Shown: positions 1 to 5,929 of the stretch, piece by piece
Position numbering within the stretch: the stretch's first letter is position 1
Layout: each line of letters starts with the position of its first letter
Assembly (NCBI GenBank): GCA_031274465.1
Contig: JAISQC010000029.1
Span: 1 to 7,186, forward strand
Direction of reading: 5' to 3'
Length of the DNA: 7,186 nt
Source: Synergistaceae bacterium
GTDB lineage: Bacteria > Synergistota > Synergistia > Synergistales > Synergistaceae
The notes under the pieces: model-generated
The model's database searches: none
Seen by the model: only the letters and a program-made list of their open reading frames with translations
What the model was told of the DNA's origin: nothing
Translations under genes and position numbers: made by a program

Positions 1-920
1 GCGCGGGTCGCCCTGCGGGCGGCGTCCTCATCTGGCATGAAAAACGACACGAACGTGGCGCAGTCCCCGTCTGGATCGGGGAGGGCGCGGAACGACAGGC
101 CCGGAACGCGGGACAGGGCTTCTTTGAAAACGCGCTTGCTGGCTCTTTGCATGGAGACGAAGCGATCCAGTTTCGCTATCTGGGCAAGCCCTATCGCCGC
201 GTGCAGCTCGGTGATGCGATAGTTGTAGCCGGGGAACGGGTGATCTTCGGCGCCCCTGTCGCTCTTGGTGTGGTCATGCCCGTGGTCGTGATACATGTCG
301 GCGCGTTCGTACACATCGCGGCTGTTCGTCACCAAAGCGCCGCCCTCGCCGCAGGTCACCATCTTGTTGAAGTCGAACGAGTAGCACCCCGCGTCTCCGA
401 TCGTGCCGAGGGCCTTCCCCCTGTACGACGCGCCGAACGCCTGGCAGGCGTCCTCCAGCAGGAAGAGATGTTTTTCGTCGCATATTTCCCTAAGCTCGCC
501 GATCTTCGCCGACGCGCCGCACATGTGCACAGGCATGACGACTTTGGTCCTAGGCGTGATGGCCTCTTTGACCGATTCGGGCGACAGGCAGAGCGTGTCG
601 TCTATCTCGGCCACTATGGGCGTAGCTCCGGCGGCCATTATCGATTCGAACGTGGCGACGAAGGTGAACGGGGGCATTATCACCTCATCCCCTGCGCCGA
701 CCCCGAGCGCCGCCAAGGCCACGGTGAGCGCGGCTGTCCCGTCCGTCACCAGCAGCGCGTGCTTCGCGCCGCTCTTTCGGCATATCTCAGCCTCAAGCTC
801 CAGAGCCTTCCAGCGGTTTTTCCTGATGCCGGCAAATCCGTAGCGCATCAGGATTCCGGTCTCCATCACCTCGTTGATCTCTCTTCTCTCGTTTTCGTCG
901 AACAGTTCCCATCCCGGCAT
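1..920 (-). CDS. kdnA: DegT-family PLP aminotransferase, KdnA-like (8-amino-Kdo synthesis), partial
   Basis: This is a sugar aminotransferase of the DegT/DnrJ/EryC1 family; 306 residues are visible and the C-terminus lies beyond the left edge. The PLP-site pattern is present: DGTAA at 60-64, PPFTFVA at 83-89, LEDACQAFG at 155-163 (D157 and Q160 for the cofactor ring) and YSFDFNK followed by CGEGG, with K186 the expected Schiff-base lysine. The N-terminus MPGWELF, the VHMCG segment (131-135), the DHGHDH segment (212-217) and the RGAE stretch match Shewanella KdnA as I remember it. KdnA aminates the 8-oxo form of Kdo to 8-amino-Kdo in the cytoplasm. The ATG shares its A with the TGA of the upstream kdsB-like gene, so the two are translationally coupled; AAGGAGAG lies about 11 bases upstream. 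A GTG one codon earlier is a possible alternative start. The partner oxidase KdnB would be expected further left. Family membership is near certain; substrate is inferred. Confidence 0.88.
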   Translation of the reverse strand, partial: MPGWELFDENERREINEVMETGILMRYGFAGIRKNRWKALELEAEICRKSGAKHALLVTDGTAALTVALAALGVGAGDEVIMPPFTFVATFESIMAAGATPIVAEIDDTLCLSPESVKEAITPRTKVVMPVHMCGASAKIGELREICDEKHLFLLEDACQAFGASYRGKALGTIGDAGCYSFDFNKMVTCGEGGALVTNSRDVYERADMYHDHGHDHTKSDRGAEDHPFPGYNYRITELHAAIGLAQIAKLDRFVSMQRASKRVFKEALSRVPGLSFRALPDPDGDCATFVSFFMPDEDAARRATR

Positions 921-1666
921 CACAAACCACTCTCCTTTGCGTATCTCTCGAACAATGTCACGTCTTCCGGCGTGTCGATCTCTATGCTGTCAATCTCGGT
1001 CTCGATGCACCTTATCGCCTTCCCCCGCTCTATCATTCTGAGCATTTCGAGGCTCTCCGCTGTTTCGAGGGGCGTGCGCGGCCACGAGGCGAATTCGAAA
1101 AGGGCTTCCCTGCGCCAGGCGTAAGGCCCTATGTGTTTGTAATGCGCGCACTGGGCGTTTTTCGGATCGCGCGCGAACGGTATCGGAGACCTGCTGAAAT
1201 AGAGCGCCCTGTGGTCGAGGTCGAAGACCATTTTTACTATGGATTCTCGCGACACTTCTTCAGGCTCGTCTATTTTTTTGGCGAGCACGGCAAGCCCGAT
1301 CCGATCGTCGCCTTCGAGGGCTTCGATCATTGGGTCTATCACGCGCGCGCTTACGAGAGGGTCGTCCCCCTGCACGTTCAGCACGAAGCGCGACGCGATT
1401 CGGCCCGCGACGTACGCCACCCTGTCGCTTCCGGTCGCGATGTCGCCGGGCGTCATCATGGCGATTCCCCCCTCCCTCTCGACGAGCGACGCGATGCGCT
1501 CGTCGTCCGTGGCTACGACGGCCATATCCACGCGGGCGCTCGCCCTCACGCCATCGAGCACGCGCAGAACCAGCTCGCGCCCCGCGAGTTTCAGCAAAGG
1601 CTTCTTCGGCAATCGCGTGCTCGCAAGCCTTGCCGGTATAACGGCAAGCGTTTTTATGTCGGGCAT
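920..1666 (-). CDS. kdsB: CMP-Kdo / CMP-8-amino-Kdo synthetase (KdsB family)
   Basis: This cytidylyltransferase activates Kdo-type sugars with CTP to the CMP-sugar used in lipid A-core assembly. The 248-residue length equals the usual KdsB length. Visible motifs are IPARLASTRLP (10-20) with following lysines for the nucleotide, VATDDERIA (51-59), GSDR (79-82), NVQGDDP (97-103, D101 being the expected Mg2+ ligand), ALYFSR plus IPFARD (154-167), YKHIG (176-180) and DSIEIDTPED (226-235, D231 the second metal ligand). The MVFD, IPF.RD, YKH and DSIE.DTPED segments look closer to the Shewanella enzyme specific for 8-amino-Kdo than to E. coli KdsB, by memory. An in-frame ATG 81 bases upstream (1747) was rejected: those residues are not KdsB-like, while the chosen start has GGAGGTG 11 bases before it. 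Its stop overlaps the start of the aminotransferase gene, which supports a shared pathway. Confidence 0.92.
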   Translation of the reverse strand: MPDIKTLAVIPARLASTRLPKKPLLKLAGRELVLRVLDGVRASARVDMAVVATDDERIASLVEREGGIAMMTPGDIATGSDRVAYVAGRIASRFVLNVQGDDPLVSARVIDPMIEALEGDDRIGLAVLAKKIDEPEEVSRESIVKMVFDLDHRALYFSRSPIPFARDPKNAQCAHYKHIGPYAWRREALFEFASWPRTPLETAESLEMLRMIERGKAIRCIETEIDSIEIDTPEDVTLFERYAKESGL

Positions 1667-1675
1667 TTGAATGAA

Positions 1676-1689
1676 CCCACCTCCGTGGG
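1676..1689 (-). promoter_or_regulatory. Ribosome binding site of kdsB within a small hairpin
   Basis: On the minus strand the sequence CCCAC-GGAG-GTGGG forms a 5-bp stem with the GGAG core in the loop and GTG in the 3' arm. It places GGAGGTG 11 bases before the ATG at 1666 and decides that start over the in-frame ATG at 1747. Whether the hairpin matters for translation is inference; if transcription starts near 1685 the 5' arm would be only partly present in the mRNA. Confidence 0.5.
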
Positions 1690-1691
1690 AA

Positions 1692-1700
1692 ATGATATCA
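1692..1700 (-). promoter_or_regulatory. Candidate extended -10 promoter for the kdsB operon
   Basis: Reading the minus strand from 1700, TGA-TATCAT is an extended -10 element (TGn plus a 5/6 match to TATAAT). No good -35 box is visible at 16-19 bases. Transcription would start near 1685, just before the Shine-Dalgarno, giving an unusually short leader of about 19 bases. It is a weak call based on match and position only. Confidence 0.3.
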
Positions 1701-1724
1701 CAAATGCCGGTTATCTTGGTCTGG

Positions 1725-1733
1725 TGGTAGAAT
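1725..1733 (+). promoter_or_regulatory. Candidate extended -10 promoter for the MATE gene
   Basis: TGG-TAGAAT is a TGn-extended -10 with a 5/6 hexamer match. The only -35 candidate is ATGCCG at 1704-1709, which matches 3/6 with an 18-base spacer. The expected start point, near 1740, lies downstream of the first in-frame ATG (1732). If this promoter is used, translation must begin at the ATG at 1765. Confidence 0.35.
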
Positions 1734-1764
1734 GGAAACAATTTCACCCAAATGGGCGGTATCG

Positions 1765-3111
1765 ATGGACGAGACGAAATACGACCTCACGCGAGGCGGA
1801 ATACTGGACAAACTGCTTCTGGTCGCCCTGCCTATCATCGGCTCGCAGCTGGTTATGCTGAGCTACAACTTGGTAGACACCCTCCTGCTCGGCAGGCTGG
1901 GCAGCGATGCCGTGGCGGCGTCGGGCATGGCGGGCATGTACATGTGGCTGGCGTCGGGTTTTATGGTCATCGGCAGGGTGGGGGCGGAGATCGGGGTCGC
2001 TCAGAACATGGGGCGGCGCGAGGTGAAAGCCGCCATGAAATATTCGTGGAACTCGATGTTTCTGTCTTTGTTGGCCGGGCTGGCCATCATGGCGGCGAGC
2101 GTCATCTTCGCCGAAGAGATGATCGGTTTTTTCAAAATACGCGAGAGGCCTGTGGCAAGCGCCGCCAAAAACTATCTCGTTATAGTGTCGTTCGCGGCGC
2201 CAGGTGCGTTCGTGGGGGCTTCCGTGGCAGGCGCGTTCAACGGTTCGGGCAACTCACGCGTCCCGTTTGCGATAAACTCAGCGAGCCTCGTCCTCAACGC
2301 CGCGCTAGACGTGATTTTCATATTCCCCCTCGGCATGAGGGTGGAGGGGGCGGCTCTCGCAACCGCGATATCGCAGTTTGTCGCCTGCGCCGCCTCGCTA
2401 GTGGCTCTTGCCTCATGGAAAGGCCGCCCGTTTGAGCGGTTCGATTTTTTCAGCGGGCCGGAGCGGCGAGTTATCGCGCAGGTGTTGCGCTGGGGCGCCC
2501 CGATAGGCGCCGAGAGCCTGCTGTTTACTTTTTTCACCATGCTCATCTCGCGTTTTGTCGCGTCTCACGGCGCGGGCGCGATAGCCGTCTATCGCGTGGG
2601 GACTGAGATAGAGTCATTGTGCTGGCTCATCGGGATAGGCATGTCAACCGCAGTCGCCGCGTTCGTCGGCCAAAATTACGGGGCGGGGGAGTGGGGCAGG
2701 ATACGCGGCTGCTTCCGCCTCGCCCTCGTCTCGTCGTGCGCTTGGGGGGTGTGCGTGACGGCGCTTCTCGTCGGTGCGGGCGGGCAGATATTCGGTATCT
2801 TTCTCCGCGATCCCGTTTTGATTGGCATGGGCGGCGCGTTTTTGCGGATAATATCGGCCTGCCAGATACTGGGATGCCTAGAAGCCGTGGCGTCGGGGAC
2901 GTTCAGAGGGCTTGGGCGCACGATGCCGCCGTCAATAGCCAGCGTCGCGAGCAACGCCATGCGGGTCCCGCTGGCCTACGCGCTTTCGCAGACGGCCCTC
3001 GGGCTCGAAGGCATCTGGTGGGGGATATCCCTTGGAGCGGCGTTGCGCGGCCTGTGGGCCTTCCTGTGGTGTGTTGCGGAATTCAGGCGCCGAAGGGAAC
3101 GGGCGAAATGA
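1765..3111 (+). CDS. MATE-family multidrug/Na+ (H+) antiporter
   Basis: This is an inner-membrane exporter of the MATE (NorM/DinF-like, MOP superfamily) group, which pumps cationic drugs or metabolites out in exchange for Na+ or H+. The sequence shows about twelve hydrophobic segments in two homologous halves. Counting from the upstream ATG at 1732, the first half ends with the family pattern F-N-G-S-G-N-S...N...D (169-193). The second half carries GQNYGAGEWGRI (313-324) and the G-T-F-R-G-L-G-R-T...P segment (389-400). The C-terminus is basic (RRRRERAK). Length of 448-459 residues is normal for the family. Two starts are possible: 1732 (weak GGTGG upstream) and 1765 (weak GGGCGG upstream). 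I prefer 1765 because family members usually begin a few residues before YDLTRGG and because the candidate -10 box overlaps 1732. The gene diverges from kdsB and converges on the superoxide reductase gene. Substrate cannot be told from sequence. Confidence 0.93.
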   Translation: MDETKYDLTRGGILDKLLLVALPIIGSQLVMLSYNLVDTLLLGRLGSDAVAASGMAGMYMWLASGFMVIGRVGAEIGVAQNMGRREVKAAMKYSWNSMFLSLLAGLAIMAASVIFAEEMIGFFKIRERPVASAAKNYLVIVSFAAPGAFVGASVAGAFNGSGNSRVPFAINSASLVLNAALDVIFIFPLGMRVEGAALATAISQFVACAASLVALASWKGRPFERFDFFSGPERRVIAQVLRWGAPIGAESLLFTFFTMLISRFVASHGAGAIAVYRVGTEIESLCWLIGIGMSTAVAAFVGQNYGAGEWGRIRGCFRLALVSSCAWGVCVTALLVGAGGQIFGIFLRDPVLIGMGGAFLRIISACQILGCLEAVASGTFRGLGRTMPPSIASVASNAMRVPLAYALSQTALGLEGIWWGISLGAALRGLWAFLWCVAEFRRRRERAK

Positions 3112-3146
3112 TTCGAACGGGGCTCAAAGAGGCGCCCCGTTCGAAT
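3111..3146. terminator. Perfect 13-bp inverted repeat between convergent genes; likely bidirectional terminator
   Basis: ATTCGAACGGGGC (3111-3123) pairs perfectly with GCCCCGTTCGAAT (3134-3146) across a 10-base loop. The repeat begins at the last base of the MATE stop codon and ends 25 bases past the superoxide reductase stop, where a shared terminator would be expected. No run of T directly follows either arm; on the plus strand a T-rich patch begins about 20 bases later. It is therefore a strong hairpin but not a textbook intrinsic terminator. Confidence 0.6.
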
Positions 3147-3170
3147 CGGCGATGTTTCCAGATTGAATTT

Positions 3171-3563
3171 TTATCCGACCACGATCTCTTTGGAATTTTC
3201 CCAAATGCCGTGAATATTGCAGTAAGACTGGGCGATGAGCGTGCCGCCCGATGACAGCTTGACCTTCACCGAGCCAAATGGCTCGGCGTGGGCCGGGCCG
3301 GGCTTCTCGGGGTCGGTCGAGTCCGCGTGGGCGTCGAACGTCAGGTTCGCCAGCTCTATCGCGAACTTCCCGCCGTCTGGAACGAAATAGAGCTTTATCC
3401 ATTTGATGTAATGCGACGCCGTGTTGGGATGCGCTATCTCCTTGCCCACGCACAGCTTTACCTCGAACGCCTCCCCTTTCGCTGCCCGGTCCGGTGCCTC
3501 GATGACCGGCACGTGCTTTTCGCCCTTCCAATCCCCCGTCTGTGTCAAATCGCCAAGTTTCAT
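3171..3563 (-). CDS. Superoxide reductase, one-iron class II (neelaredoxin type)
   Basis: This cytoplasmic non-heme iron enzyme reduces superoxide to hydrogen peroxide without making O2, using electrons usually supplied by rubredoxin. At 130 residues it has the length of one-iron neelaredoxins; the N-terminal desulforedoxin [Fe(Cys)4] domain of desulfoferrodoxin is absent. All ligands of the Fe(His)4Cys centre are visible: H17 in EKHVPVI, H45 in HPN, H51 in HYIKW, and C115 and H118 in CNIHGIWE. The conserved E15-K16 pair that gates the site is present. The ATG is preceded by GGGGAGG eight bases upstream, an excellent ribosome binding site. The gene follows the metal-pump gene on the same strand after 117 bases but has its own promoter, so it is probably transcribed alone. 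Its presence points to an anaerobic or microaerophilic host. Confidence 0.95.
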   Translation of the reverse strand: MKLGDLTQTGDWKGEKHVPVIEAPDRAAKGEAFEVKLCVGKEIAHPNTASHYIKWIKLYFVPDGGKFAIELANLTFDAHADSTDPEKPGPAHAEPFGSVKVKLSSGGTLIAQSYCNIHGIWENSKEIVVG

Positions 3564-3620
3564 GTTCTTTTCCTCCCCTTTTTTCTATTGAGGCGAGATT
3601 GCCTCCGGAAATCTTCGTAA

Positions 3621-3633
3621 GAGATTTTATCTC
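3621..3633. promoter_or_regulatory. Dyad over the superoxide reductase -10 box (possible operator)
   Basis: GAGAT-TTT-ATCTC is a perfect 5-bp inverted repeat with a 3-base centre that fully covers the -10 hexamer. A second imperfect dyad, AAATCT to AGATTT (3609-3627), overlaps it. Such a position suits a repressor site, but it does not match PerR or Fur boxes that I know, and short AT-rich dyads arise by chance. Confidence 0.35.
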
Positions 3634-3652
3634 AAAATTGGAGGTATGACAA
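3624..3652 (-). promoter_or_regulatory. Sigma70-type promoter of the superoxide reductase gene
   Basis: On the minus strand TTGTCA (3652-3647) and TAAAAT (3629-3624) are separated by exactly 17 bases; each box matches 5 of 6 consensus bases. Transcription would start near 3617, giving a leader of about 54 bases that contains a small GAGGC/GCCTC hairpin (3590-3605) and a strong Shine-Dalgarno. This supports expression independent of the upstream ATPase gene. Confidence 0.7.
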
Positions 3653-3680
3653 AGCGATTTCGCTTATTTTTAAAATTCTT

Positions 3681-5762
3681 TTAAATTCTAAATACCCTGG
3701 ACGAATTGAGCACAGCGAGCACCGCCACCCCCACGTCGGCGAATATGGCTTCCCAAAGCCCGGCGACCCCCACGAGGCCCAGCGCCATGAAGGCCAGCTT
3801 CACGCCCATCGAAGCGACGATATTCTGCCACACTATCTTCCGCGTGAAGCGTGAGATGCGAAGCAGGTCGGCGATTCTGGCAGGGGAGTCGTCCAGAATG
3901 ACGACGTCGGCCGCCTCGATGGCTATCTCCGAGCCAAGCCCTCCCATGGCGACTCCGATTCCAACGGATGCAAGCGCAGGGCCGTCGTTTATTCCGTCCC
4001 CGACGAACAGGCACGACTCCAAGTCACCGCCTGAGAGTTCGGAAATCGCGCAAACTTTTCCGTCCGGCAGAAGGCCGGCGCGGTACCCGGATAGGCCTAG
4101 TTCCGAGCTCACGGACTCGGCAACGTTTTTCCCGTCGCCGGTCAGCATGTATATCTCATTTATGCCGCTCGCGCGAATTTCATCGATGGCCCGCTTTGAG
4201 TCGGGGCGGATCATGTCTGAGACCACTACGTTGCCGAGGTACCTGCCGTCCGAGGCCACATGGACCGCCGTGCCGCTCTGAGCTGGTTCCGCCGTGGCGA
4301 TTCCGTGGGCTTCCATCAGCTTTTCGTTCCCGGCGAGCACTGTCGTGCCGCGCCCTTCGTCCGTGAAGCTCGCTGAGACGCCCATCCCCGCTTCCTCTTC
4401 GCCCGACGCGGAAACTCCGTCGGGCACCAAGGCCGAATAAGCCGCAGTTATTGACCGCGCGACGGGGTGGTTGGATATGCTTTCGGCTATCGCCGCGGCG
4501 CGCTCCAGCTCGCCGGACGACACGCCATCAGCGGGGTTGGCTCCTGCCACAGCGAATACGCCCTTTGTCAGCGTCCCTGTCTTGTCGAAGAAAATTCTGC
4601 TCACGCCGCGCGCCGCGTCGAGGATATACCCCCCCTTGACCAGTATCCCGTGCCGGGACGAGCTGCCGATGCCGCCAAAATATCCAAGAGGCACGGATAT
4701 AACGAGGGCGCAGGGGCAAGAGATCACCAGCAGCACGAGGGCCCTGTAAAACCAGTCCTGAAATGACCCCATGGACATCATCGGAGGGACTGCGGCTGTC
4801 AGGGCGGCAACGCCGACCACCGCCGGGGTGTAGTAGCGTGCGAACGCCGTGATGAAGCGTTCTGTCTTCGATTTTCTGGCGATGGCGTTTTCGACCATGT
4901 CCATGACCCGCGCGACGGAAGAATCCTCATATGTCCCGGACGACTCCACGATCAGGGTGCCCCCGATGTTGAGGGTGCCGCCAAAGACGGCGCTTCCCGC
5001 CGAGGCCGGAACCGGCATCGATTCGCCGGTCAGCGCGGACGCGTCCATCGTGGAATTTCCCTCGATGACCACTCCGTCCACGGGAATTTTCTCACCCGGG
5101 CGCACCGTCACTATATCGCCCTTGCGAATCTGCTCCGGGGCCACGATCTCGTCGGAATTTCCGCGGCGGACTCTCGCAGTTGCCGGTTTCCCCTCCGCAA
5201 GGGCCCTGATCGAGCGCCTGGATTTGCCGGCAGCCAGCTCTTGCAGAAATTCGCCGCTCCTGTAAAAGAGCATCACGCTAGCGGCCTCGGGAAACTTGCC
5301 TATGGCTATGGCCGCGAGCGATGCAAAGCTCATCAGGAAAAACTCGTTGAGGAAATTCCGCGTGAAAAGCGTTTTGCCGGCGGCAATGAGTACAGGCCAG
5401 GCGGCAAGCGCGTACGCGATGAGCCACGAGATGCGCCCGCCCTCAAACAGCGCGAACGCGAAAGCGGCGGCAGCCACGAGCAAAAAAGCTATCTCGCGCC
5501 TGACATCGTCGCCCTCGCCGTGAGAATGGCCGCCGTGCTCCTTCCCCGATTCCATCGGGGAAATAGTGGCGCCGGGCTCTACCGAGCTTGCCGCGTCCCT
5601 CAGCGCCTGGATGGCGATATCCCCGTCCCCCTCGATCGTCAGCACGCCGTTGTCCATGTTTATCCAAGCCGCGCTCACCCCTGGAATGTCCAGCATCTTG
5701 TCCTCCATGCCGGCAGCGCATCCTGGGCAATCGAGATTTTCTATCCTGAATCTGCATTTCAT
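3681..5762 (-). CDS. Zn2+/Cd2+/Pb2+-translocating P1B-type ATPase (ZntA/CadA family)
   Basis: This inner-membrane pump exports divalent soft metals at the cost of ATP. Of 693 residues, the N-terminus is a heavy-metal-associated domain with DCPGC (C12, C15), followed by a short His-rich linker (H76, H79, H81). Then come the first membrane helices, the actuator loop with TGES (245-248), the SCPCALV metal site in the membrane (C349, C351), phosphorylation site DKTGT (D393), the HP motif of the nucleotide domain (H432-P433), TGDG (541-544) and GDGIND (588-593). In the last helices N647, K655 and D676-x-G678 fit the P1B-2 signature (N-x7-K ... DxG), which assigns Zn/Cd/Pb rather than Cu. The ATG has GAGGTGA six bases upstream. 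The motif reads GINDGPALA where GINDAPAL is usual. No regulator gene is adjacent; the promoter dyad suggests one acts in trans. Which metal is exported is not certain. Confidence 0.95.
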   Translation of the reverse strand: MKCRFRIENLDCPGCAAGMEDKMLDIPGVSAAWINMDNGVLTIEGDGDIAIQALRDAASSVEPGATISPMESGKEHGGHSHGEGDDVRREIAFLLVAAAAFAFALFEGGRISWLIAYALAAWPVLIAAGKTLFTRNFLNEFFLMSFASLAAIAIGKFPEAASVMLFYRSGEFLQELAAGKSRRSIRALAEGKPATARVRRGNSDEIVAPEQIRKGDIVTVRPGEKIPVDGVVIEGNSTMDASALTGESMPVPASAGSAVFGGTLNIGGTLIVESSGTYEDSSVARVMDMVENAIARKSKTERFITAFARYYTPAVVGVAALTAAVPPMMSMGSFQDWFYRALVLLVISCPCALVISVPLGYFGGIGSSSRHGILVKGGYILDAARGVSRIFFDKTGTLTKGVFAVAGANPADGVSSGELERAAAIAESISNHPVARSITAAYSALVPDGVSASGEEEAGMGVSASFTDEGRGTTVLAGNEKLMEAHGIATAEPAQSGTAVHVASDGRYLGNVVVSDMIRPDSKRAIDEIRASGINEIYMLTGDGKNVAESVSSELGLSGYRAGLLPDGKVCAISELSGGDLESCLFVGDGINDGPALASVGIGVAMGGLGSEIAIEAADVVILDDSPARIADLLRISRFTRKIVWQNIVASMGVKLAFMALGLVGVAGLWEAIFADVGVAVLAVLNSSRVFRI

Positions 5763-5792
5763 TTAAGCTCACCTCATTTTCCAAAATACTAT

Positions 5793-5812
5793 AATTCGTC
5801 GCTTGTCGAATT
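5793..5812. promoter_or_regulatory. Inverted repeat at the metal-pump promoter (possible operator)
   Basis: AATTCG (5793-5798) and CGAATT (5807-5812) form a perfect 6-bp dyad with an 8-base centre. It overlaps the -10 hexamer and extends over the expected transcription start. This is where ArsR/SmtB-type metal-responsive repressors bind. MerR-type control is less likely because the promoter spacer is 17 bases, not the 19-20 typical of MerR targets. The regulator is not encoded in the window. Confidence 0.45.
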
Positions 5813-5838
5813 GTAATATGGATCCTCTCTCTTGTCAA
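5810..5838 (-). promoter_or_regulatory. Consensus sigma70-type promoter of the metal-pump gene
   Basis: On the minus strand a perfect TTGACA (5838-5833) is followed after exactly 17 bases by TACAAT (5815-5810, 5/6). Transcription would begin near 5803, about 40 bases before the ATG. Such a strong core promoter is usual for genes held off by a repressor, in line with the dyad over its -10 end. Confidence 0.75.
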
Positions 5839-5892
5839 CTATAAAAATCGCGGCAAACCGGCGGCGCATATTTCTCGAAAGGGGAAGTATTG

Positions 5893-5921
5893 TTGCATTT
5901 TTTGAAAAAATTAATTATAAT
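5893..5921 (+). promoter_or_regulatory. Promoter of the dhaL-dhaK operon
   Basis: A perfect TATAAT (5916-5921) is preceded at 17 bases by TTGCAT (5893-5898, 3/6 match). An overlapping alternative is TTGAAA (5902-5907, 5/6) with TATGTT (5925-5930, 4/6), also spaced 17. Either would start transcription around 5928-5937, leaving a leader of roughly 140 bases before the dhaL start codon. TTAATTA copies flank the -10 and the expected start and could bind a regulator. Confidence 0.6.
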
Positions 5922-5929
5922 GTTTATGT

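Noticed and set aside
147..1124. Long plus-strand open frame (325 codons) opposite kdnA and the end of kdsB
   Set aside because: Its translation shows no motif, and the opposite strand encodes a clear aminotransferase and cytidylyltransferase. Long antisense frames are expected in G+C-rich coding DNA.
1667..1747. N-terminal extension of kdsB from an ATG at 1747
   Set aside because: The extra 27 residues have no counterpart in KdsB, would overlap the exporter start, and the downstream ATG has the proper ribosome binding site.
1133..1861. Plus-strand open frame running over kdsB into the start of the exporter gene
   Set aside because: It overlaps two well-supported genes on both strands, is Arg/His-rich as antisense shadows are, and has no recognisable domain.
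3652..3665. AAGCGA-TT-TCGCTT hairpin as terminator of the metal-pump gene
   Set aside because: The stem is only 5-6 bp and no T-run follows it on the minus strand. It abuts the superoxide reductase -35 box, so it is not convincing as a terminator.
3706..4281. Plus-strand open frames opposite the metal-pump gene
   Set aside because: These Ser/Thr/Pro-rich translations have no motifs and lie wholly inside a complete ATPase gene with all catalytic motifs intact.
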